A stretch of 64,000 nt of DNA, from positions 2,051,920-2,115,919 of the forward strand of contig JAOANR010000014.1 in NCBI GenBank assembly GCA_030278955.1, written 5' to 3'. Below the pieces are notes generated by a model. That model worked only from the letters and a program-made list of their open reading frames with translations. It was not told where the DNA came from and did not search any database. Origin of the DNA: Hygrophila difformis. Its lineage: Eukaryota > Streptophyta > Magnoliopsida > Lamiales > Acanthaceae. Positions 57,801 to 64,000 of this stretch are shown here, one piece after another. Within the stretch, counting starts at the first letter, position 1, and each line of letters begins with the position of its first letter. Both the position numbers and the translations under genes were made by a program.

Positions 57801-59093
57801 TTACTTTGGCTTGTGAAAGTTTTTTGGACGTTTCTTCCCTTTGTCCTGTTCGGGTCCGGATTTATTCTGGGTCACCCGGATCTTTGTACCGAATAGGGGT
57901 TTCTCCTGTTCTGCACAATATGGACATATGTGGTTATCCCATTGGCCAACATGCATCATGTTGCATGCCTTTTTTCTGGTAGACTCGGTTGCTGGCAACT
58001 TGTTTTCCCAGATGAGTAACCTCTTCTTTTCGAATGAGGTTTCCGCAAACTCTGTGCTTTTCCCTGTTAAAGAATTAACCAGGAACGATCCATTTAAATT
58101 GTTTGAGAATATTTTAAACGGATATTTAACCTTTTCCATCTCGGTGAGACAGACCCAGAATCCCCATGCTCGTCGGGTGGAGATTTCATCTTCGCTGATT
58201 GAAGATACCAATGGTGCCTTCTCATCCATAGACTTAACTCTGTTGAAGGCAATCATATCAGGTCTTTGTAATTTAATAAATTGAAAGACCGGATAAGAAC
58301 CTTTTCCGACTATTTCTGGTGCCGCTGAAATAAACTTAAGCTCCAGAATATCTCCTCTTTGCAGGTGCGGGTTGTTCTGCCATGATTCGTGCACCGCACT
58401 ACTTATCCATCCCGGAAGTTTTTCGATTTCCGGAAACCCTGGTGATGTAGTATGAACAGATGCTAATGCTCCAAAGTCATACCACTTTCGAACCTCTTCT
58501 GGTTTCGATCCTTCGAGCATCCATACCCTGTTGTATCTCCCGGATGTCTCGATTACTGTTTTGCTAGGGTTAATTCCCTTTTTGGAAACCAGTTGTTCCC
58601 ATTTTCCTTGGTAGTCCAGCCAGGCAGTAGATAGGACCTTCTCGTCTGAATTAACCTTAGAGGTGCCTGTTATTGGCCTAAGGTTAATTTCTTCCTCTTT
58701 CACCCCAGAGGCAGTGGGTTGACTTGAGCTTTCGGAAATGTGACTTTCCTCTTGCTCAACATTTTTGTCGGTATCCGACAATGGTTCCTTTGAAGCAGTG
58801 CTTGAATCTGCTTCTTCATATGTGACCACTTTAGCTTTTTGGGCACATTTCTCTTTGTTTACCAGGGAAGCTGACGCTTTCCTGATTGGCTCTAATACTG
58901 TTTCCCATAGTGCTGTCATTGCTATATGGGAGGTTCGTATATTGTTGCGGACCATGTCCACATCGCTCTGTTGTATTTGGCCAGCTGCTCGTGCATTGAT
59001 CTCGAGCTGTCCAAAATGCTTCGATAGCTCCTCTAGGTTTTCTCTGAGGTGCCTGAATCTCGTAATGATGGAATCAGCTTCAAATGCTTCCAT
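57801..59093 (-). CDS. Pararetroviral ORF in the ORF VI position, right copy
   Basis: 430 residues, same length as the left copy (1390-2682). A handful of substitutions are seen, for example a Met/Ile change near residue 141, a Cys/Ser change in the Cys/His cluster near 374, and a Lys/Asn change near 408. The Cys/Ser change affects one potential zinc ligand but leaves HICPYC. The frame is open, and its ATG overlaps the expected end of the polymerase gene. The role as transactivator/inclusion-body protein is inferred from gene order only. Confidence 0.65.
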   Translation of the reverse strand: MEAFEADSIITRFRHLRENLEELSKHFGQLEINARAAGQIQQSDVDMVRNNIRTSHIAMTALWETVLEPIRKASASLVNKEKCAQKAKVVTYEEADSSTASKEPLSDTDKNVEQEESHISESSSQPTASGVKEEEINLRPITGTSKVNSDEKVLSTAWLDYQGKWEQLVSKKGINPSKTVIETSGRYNRVWMLEGSKPEEVRKWYDFGALASVHTTSPGFPEIEKLPGWISSAVHESWQNNPHLQRGDILELKFISAAPEIVGKGSYPVFQFIKLQRPDMIAFNRVKSMDEKAPLVSSISEDEISTRRAWGFWVCLTEMEKVKYPFKIFSNNLNGSFLVNSLTGKSTEFAETSFEKKRLLIWENKLPATESTRKKACNMMHVGQWDNHICPYCAEQEKPLFGTKIRVTQNKSGPEQDKGKKRPKNFHKPK

Positions 59094-59289
59094 CTCTCGT
59101 TAGGAAATCTGCAAGAACATTTTCATGAGATTTTATAACATCAATATCATAAGTATAATATTGACATTCAGCTTGCCATCTGATAATACGAGCTTTTTCA
59201 ATTTTTGATTCAAGTTTATTTTTTAAAAAAGCCCTAACATTAGTATTATCAACTTTTAATACAAATTTCTTTGCAAGTAAGAATAAAGG

Positions 59290-61140
59290 TCATTTTTTAA
59301 ATGTTTTCCATACTGCAAAGAATTCCTTTTCGTTAATATGCCAAAGTTTGGCTTGTTGTTCAGTGAACAACCCTCCTGTGTATCTACAAGGTTCTTGACC
59401 CGTAGTTGTTTTTCTCATGAGCACTCCTGCCCATCGAAAATCATTGGCGTCTGTGTAGACTACCAGCTCATCCTCATCCTGAGGTATCGCGAGTTTTGGC
59501 AAGCTATTGCAGACTTGCTTTAGTTCACGAATTCTCTTGGTATGGATTTCTTCCCATTTCCATCTAGAGCTTTCAGTCTCTTTCAGGAGTGGTCTAAAAT
59601 CTTTTTTATATTTTGCAAGGTCTTTAATAAACATACCCACAAAATTTACAACTCCTAAGAAACTCTGAAGTTGTTTCTTGTCTTTTAATATATCAGGAAA
59701 ATTGCGGATTTTCTCCACAATGTGTTCCTGTAATTCTATTCCTGCTTCATCAATTTGAACTCCTAAGAATTCAATTTTGTTAGAAGCGATAGTGGCCTTT
59801 TTCTCAGAGAGAACTAGACCTTCCCTGTGACATGCATCAGAAAATATTTCAAGATGTTTAATATGCTCTTTAATATTTCGAGATGCAATCAGAATGTCAT
59901 CTATGTAGACGAACATAAACTCTAGATAATCCTTAAATAGATTATCCATCTTTCTTTGGAATATCTGAGGGGCATTAGAAAGCCCCATTGGCATAACATT
60001 CCAAATATATTGCCCTTGTGGGGTGGAGAATGCTGTGAATTTCTTCGACTCATTCTCCATCTTAATCTGATAGAAACCAGATTTGCAATCAAATTTAGAA
60101 AACACTTTAGCACCTTTGATGCAATCAATTAAGTGTTCTCTACTCGGAATATAATAACCATCAAACTGTATTATTTTGTTAATACCTTGATAGTTTATTA
60201 CCAACCTGGGTTTACCTCTCTTTATTTCACCGTGGTTTCTTACCAAGAATCCAGGGCTACTATAAGCTGAGACTCCAGGCTCGATGAGTTTAAGATCAAT
60301 ATGTTCCTTGATAATTTGCTGCATATCTTTCTTATCCTGCATATTCATTAAGATGGGTTTGTATCGAACATACTCATATTTATATTGTTCTTTTACCTGT
60401 AGAGTAGCTTCGATCTTGTTTTTATCCCACCATGCCAGAGGATCCTCGTTAAAGTTTCTCTGGATAAGTCTTTTGACATTTTCGAGGGACAATTTAGTTT
60501 CCCCATCAATGTCTAGTGAAGTTATATTTAATGACTTCATTTCCTGCATTGCTTCTTTGAGGTTTATAATTTCCTCAATAGAAGCTTCATCAAATCCTTG
60601 CTGTCTAAAAGACAACAAAGCCTTACCAAACTTTCTTTTATCCTGCATTTTTTGATGGGTTAGTTTGGCATCATTATCACCACGTTTGCTGCGAAATAAT
60701 ATAGGCATTAACCTGTTGAATGCCTTTTCCCTGCGCAACACATGTATCTCATTTCCACAACTTGTGGTAAATATTAACAAATTTCTTTTGTTATCTTGAA
60801 CATATTTTGTAAAGGATTGTATAAAATTGTTCCCTAACAAAATATCCGCTCCTGTGTCATGAAAGTAAATAGGAGGCGTTTTTACCTTATACCAAGGTGT
60901 ACCAAATGCTCCTCCAATCATGATATTGGCCTGTCGAATACCCTTATTTAGTACTAAGATTTTTTGGGAAAAATCTCTTCCTGCAATAATGGGTAATGAT
61001 TCCATAGCTTCGCTAGGGAAAACTCCTGGTTTTGCCGTGCAAATACCTGATCCTGAATCAATATAAGCTGCGAAATATTCTGACTTATATTCTTCATATA
61101 TTATCCCTACTGAGATATAAATGGAGAATGGACTTGTCAT
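59290..61140 (-). pseudogene. Pararetroviral protease/reverse transcriptase/RNase H with premature stop
   Basis: 616 residues from the ATG at 61140, which overlaps the movement-protein stop (ATGA). An N-terminal aspartic protease has active site YIDSGSG (Asp about 28) and ILLGNNF downstream. The RT spans about 240-480, with YIDD at about 412-415. RNase H begins near 560 (VVYTDAND, Asp about 564). The frame is cut by TGA at 59290-59292; the left copy has a sense codon at this position. The distal RNase H region continues in frame after the stop down to 59093-59100, so this is a single nonsense change, unlike the frameshift in the left copy. Protein from this copy would lack the C-terminal RNase H residues. 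Confidence 0.9.
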
Positions 61141-62363
61141 TTAATTCTGATGGTGTGGCCCTTCAGATTAAATTCTATACCATTATCCTTTCTTACCCAT
61201 GGTTTATGATTTTCGAGAAAACTTAATCCCAAAATCATAACCCCATTGTCTTTTCCGGCGGTGCCTAAGACTCTGATCTCGTGTCCTGCAATTTCAATTG
61301 TTCCTTCATAGGTTCCAATTGATGGCTGCTGCAAGTAGTATAAGTCATCACATGGAAAACGGTTAATCTTTTCAGTGATGTCGAATATTACTCGTATTTC
61401 TTTCCATCCTTCAGGGCATTTTATCTTTATATTATCTACCCCAATGGATTGAGGAGTTAGATCTTTGATGAACTCCTTCCCTTTATATGCCATAATTCTG
61501 TCTTCCGAAAAAGACATACGGCTTGCGTACTCAATTCTAGCACTCGTTGATCTGTCTAGAATTGGATGATCTCTTATTTGTATGTCTACTCCTCCTAACC
61601 TTGGAATCTGGGTAGGATTTGGAGTCATGACTTTAGCAAATTCCTTGAAAATTCTAGGAATTTCTATATATTCTTTCCTGAGAAATAAGTCAGAATGATG
61701 ACTATTGGAAAGTGCATAAGAGATTCTATAAGTTATAGAATATGGCCTGTTCCCTTCTTTCATCAGATCTTTTCTTTTAAAATCCTGATGAAGGGTTAGA
61801 ACTCTACTAAAATCTTGGTCAGCTAAGTTATAGGAAATTCTGGGATGTATGTCAAACATTAACTTCCCAGCATATAAATTTCCTACCATAGTTCCAAGAA
61901 GACCATCTCTAAGGTTATTGATTCTTCTATCAGTGACTGATAGATGTAATTCAGAATCAATGCCTTCTTTGAAGGTTGCCTTAATTACTACTTCAATGGC
62001 TCCTATGTGGATCCATTTCATAGTAATGGCGATTTCCTCCTTCATTCTGCTTAATTCCTCAAGAATTTCTTCTTTAGGAATTAATTGCATATCCATAACA
62101 TTACAAGTAAGTTCCATAGGTATTGCAAACTCACCTGCACTTACCTTGTAGATGATGTTATGTCTTCTCTGGTTGAGTCCCATCTGGTTAAGAACTCGTC
62201 CAATCCCGCCAATTCTGAATCCGTCATATGGGCTGAGGTTGGAATCTTGTCGCATTATTCTTTCCATGGTTCGATTCGAGATCGTCATCCTTGAAAAGAA
62301 TCCAGACAGGTTTTCAGTGGTCTGAATCCTGTCTTCTTCAGTCAGACTCGGTTGAAGATCCAT
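61137..62363 (-). CDS. Pararetroviral movement protein (30K superfamily)
   Basis: 408 residues from the first ATG at 62363; the frame is open a little further up but without ATG. The N-terminal two thirds match the caulimovirid movement-protein pattern: IGAIEVVIKATFKEG, the conserved GNLYAGKLMFDIHPRISYNL block with its central Asp, and a SITYRISYALSNSHHSD segment. Such proteins form tubules at plasmodesmata to carry particles between cells. The C-terminal third contains GHEIRVLGTAGKD and VMILGLSFLENHKPW, which resembles the second half of a retropepsin fold without an Asp-Ser/Thr-Gly site. It overlaps the coat-protein ORF by 26 bases and the polymerase ORF by 4. Confidence 0.85.
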   Translation of the reverse strand: MDLQPSLTEEDRIQTTENLSGFFSRMTISNRTMERIMRQDSNLSPYDGFRIGGIGRVLNQMGLNQRRHNIIYKVSAGEFAIPMELTCNVMDMQLIPKEEILEELSRMKEEIAITMKWIHIGAIEVVIKATFKEGIDSELHLSVTDRRINNLRDGLLGTMVGNLYAGKLMFDIHPRISYNLADQDFSRVLTLHQDFKRKDLMKEGNRPYSITYRISYALSNSHHSDLFLRKEYIEIPRIFKEFAKVMTPNPTQIPRLGGVDIQIRDHPILDRSTSARIEYASRMSFSEDRIMAYKGKEFIKDLTPQSIGVDNIKIKCPEGWKEIRVIFDITEKINRFPCDDLYYLQQPSIGTYEGTIEIAGHEIRVLGTAGKDNGVMILGLSFLENHKPWVRKDNGIEFNLKGHTIRIK

Positions 62364-63786
62364 CTGAATATGAGTCCGAGTCACTTCTTAATTCTTCCTC
62401 GTAGATGCTTTCATCCGAGGGGATGTCCTCAAACTGATAGACTGGTACCAGCTTTCCATGGTAGACTGCTTCCACGATATCCTCCGTGGCTTCGTACATT
62501 CGTACCTCACGATTCTGAGGGCAATCGGGTGAGATATGACCTCTGGCTCCACACTTCCAACAGTTGCAGTCCTTGAAACTTTCGTTGGCTCGGGTATGGG
62601 CTCGTCTGAATGTTCTCTTGGACGTCGTTCTCCCCGTGCTCCTTGCTGCTGAGCTAGTTGAACCTTGGGATGAACTCTTCGTCGTTCCCGTTCTTTGTCC
62701 AGTTTTGTATGATCTGGCCTTGCTCTTGGACCACCATGCTCTTCTTCTTCGGAATGGAGGTCTTCTGAAACTCCTACTGTATGAGCCCCGACTCTTCTTC
62801 TTTTTCTTCTTTTCTCCTGATTCTCCAATAATTGTTGGAAAATCGTTATTTTCACAGCAAAGAGGAGTTCTTTTTATTTTACCTCTTAGCCTCTTGATGT
62901 TCTTTTGGGCTGCTGCCTGTTGACACCATTCTCTGAGCTTATCCTTTAAGAAGGACATTCTTCGAGCTATTGAGTCCACTGTACCAGGGGGTACTGTGTA
63001 CGATTGGATCAACATTTCTCTCCATGGGCTGCAGATCTTTGCAAAGAACATGGGACATGCTACTTCAGCTGTCATTTCACTCCGAAAATAGTATTTATGA
63101 AACCAGTAGATATATTCGTCTACTGCGCAAATACTTCTTAACTCCATACCCAACAGTGCTTGGGTATAGACTTTGATTTTTTCTGTTCTCTGTTCTTCAA
63201 AATAACCATCTCCTACAAAATGGGTTTTGAATAAGAGGCCAAACCTTTCGCAGATTGTGCTTTTGGATTCTCCTTCGAGTATTTGCTCCTTTAAAGCAGC
63301 CGTGGAGTTTTTCCAGCCCAGCTTTGCCGATCCTTCGAGACTCAGCTCTATTAATCTGACAAAGTTTTCTTTATCGAGTTCCAGGGTGGTTGCTGCAATC
63401 TTCATTGAAGCTACCCATTCATCGATCAGGTCTTCGATGTTTCGGAAGTCGATAACGTCGAGGTTTAGTGTTATGCCATATGGATTTAATGGTTGTAACA
63501 TCGTCTTGGCCCACGGTGTGGATTCTGGTGCTCTACTTGGGTTCCGTCCTGGGTTTCGTCTTGCATTAAGATGCACCTCCGGATATCTGTTCATGTAGAA
63601 GTCTGTACTTTCTCTCATTGGAACATCAGGCGGTCCATCGTGGGTCACGTTGGATCCTGATCCTTCCGCATAACCCAATTGAAGGACTTCATTGGGTTTT
63701 ACATTAACCAGATCCATAATCCCAAGTTGGGAAAATGATTCTGCTAATTCTTGTAGATCTGATAGATCTGCCCTGGAAACACTCAT
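62338..63786 (-). CDS. Pararetroviral coat protein
   Basis: 482 residues. Evidence for a coat protein: an acidic N-terminus, a central helical domain (about 130-290, with FVRLIELSLEGSAKLGW and CAVDEYIYWFHKYYF), a Lys/Arg-rich nuclear-localisation and nucleic-acid-binding stretch (about 320-350, six consecutive Lys), a retroviral-type zinc knuckle CWKCGARGHISPDC (about 405-418), and an acidic Ser/Asp/Glu-rich C-terminus. This is the layout of caulimovirid capsid proteins, which encapsidate the circular DNA. The ATG at 63786 overlaps the stop of the upstream ORF (ATGA). No frameshift or stop was seen. Confidence 0.87.
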   Translation of the reverse strand: MSVSRADLSDLQELAESFSQLGIMDLVNVKPNEVLQLGYAEGSGSNVTHDGPPDVPMRESTDFYMNRYPEVHLNARRNPGRNPSRAPESTPWAKTMLQPLNPYGITLNLDVIDFRNIEDLIDEWVASMKIAATTLELDKENFVRLIELSLEGSAKLGWKNSTAALKEQILEGESKSTICERFGLLFKTHFVGDGYFEEQRTEKIKVYTQALLGMELRSICAVDEYIYWFHKYYFRSEMTAEVACPMFFAKICSPWREMLIQSYTVPPGTVDSIARRMSFLKDKLREWCQQAAAQKNIKRLRGKIKRTPLCCENNDFPTIIGESGEKKKKKKSRGSYSRSFRRPPFRRRRAWWSKSKARSYKTGQRTGTTKSSSQGSTSSAARSTGRTTSKRTFRRAHTRANESFKDCNCWKCGARGHISPDCPQNREVRMYEATEDIVEAVYHGKLVPVYQFEDIPSDESIYEEELRSDSDSYSDGSSTESD

Positions 63787-63998
63787 TCGACTGTTTTCAG
63801 GAGATCGATCATAAGCTCTTCTTGTGATTTCTGCTTTGGAACCATAGTTGCTTTACCCTTTTGATGTAAAGCTTGTACTGGTCCGAATGCATCTCTAATA
63901 TTGGCTTGGTTATTCTTGGAAGATCCAGGAATATCCTTCTGCCTTTTCTTGATATCCGAAATATCAAATTTCAGATTCAAAATTTCTTTCTTTAGATC
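63783..63998 (-). CDS. Pararetroviral VAP-like ORF, 3' end only
   Basis: Open from the right edge, so the start is outside the window. The visible 71 residues begin with a heptad-type helix (DLKKEILNLKFDISDIKK) and end in a basic, Gln/Lys-rich tail. The virion-associated proteins of Caulimoviridae (ORF III of caulimoviruses, ORF II of badnaviruses) also join an N-terminal coiled coil to a basic DNA-binding C-terminus, and lie just before the coat protein. The assignment rests on position and this pattern only. Confidence 0.5.
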   Translation of the reverse strand, partial: DLKKEILNLKFDISDIKKRQKDIPGSSKNNQANIRDAFGPVQALHQKGKATMVPKQKSQEELMIDLLKTVE

Positions 63999-64000
63999 TT

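Larger units (their letters stand above)
56849..64000 (-). mobile_element. Endogenous pararetrovirus (Caulimoviridae, solendovirus/cavemovirus-like), right copy
   Basis: On the minus strand the unit reads from the right edge: VAP-like ORF, coat protein, movement protein, protease/RT/RNase H, ORF VI-position gene, promoter and leader. Coat protein before movement protein, with a separate polymerase and a last ORF, is the order of solendoviruses and cavemoviruses. Adjacent genes overlap by a few bases, with ATGA stop/start joints at 63783-63786 and 61137-61140. The region 56849-60483 is the inverted twin of 1-3634. Apart from one internal stop in the polymerase gene, all reading frames are open. 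The 5' part lies beyond the window. Confidence 0.9.

Overview
The window is nuclear DNA of a flowering plant, very probably a eudicot. Evidence: split genes with canonical GT/AG introns, a VQ-motif protein, a WAT1/MtN21-type transporter, a two-domain trihelix factor, a PHD-finger gene, and the usual plant transposons (Stowaway-, hAT- and Harbinger-type MITEs, CACTA, a Ty3-type LTR element, tRNA-derived SINEs) plus endogenous pararetrovirus DNA. The species cannot be named from the sequence.

Layout. 1-3634 and 56849-64000 hold two inverted, nearly identical copies of an integrated Caulimoviridae genome. The right copy reads, on the minus strand, VAP-like, coat, movement, protease/RT/RNase H, then an ORF VI-position protein. 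This coat-before-movement order is that of the solendovirus/cavemovirus group. Each polymerase gene is broken at a different place. 3.6-12.4 kb is repeat-rich and holds a decayed CLC chloride-channel fragment and a hAT-like MITE. 13.06-13.75 kb is an intact single-exon VQ gene. 15.06-18.13 kb (minus) is a six-exon PHD-finger gene of the AIPP2/PAIPP2 type. 19-23.3 kb is non-genic, with minisatellite, SINE and LINE remnants.

23.37 to about 35.54 kb is a CACTA transposon whose left end and subterminal repeats are visible. An almost brand-new LTR retrotransposon (23556-33029, 1419-bp LTRs, ACCGG target duplication) sits inside it and carries gag and protease but no polymerase. The CACTA accessory gene (Ptta/En-Spm domain) is joined in frame to the 5' half of a second copy of the PHD-finger gene (35.5-36.84 kb). 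The ten exons read through without a stop, with GT/AG at every boundary, giving a predicted 519-residue PHD-transposon fusion protein. This is the most notable object in the window.

38.9-41.5 kb (minus) is a seven-exon WAT1-related transporter (375 aa). 42-49 kb is almost wholly MITEs, SINEs and AT-rich spacer. 49.59-51.76 kb (minus) is a two-exon GT-2/GTL1-type trihelix transcription factor (522 aa). 52-56.8 kb is spacer with several SINEs and a MITE.

The host genes are unrelated singletons and do not form a pathway. The viral genes form one compact polycistronic unit with ATGA stop/start overlaps. All splice sites and copy comparisons were worked out by eye from the sequence; no database search was possible.
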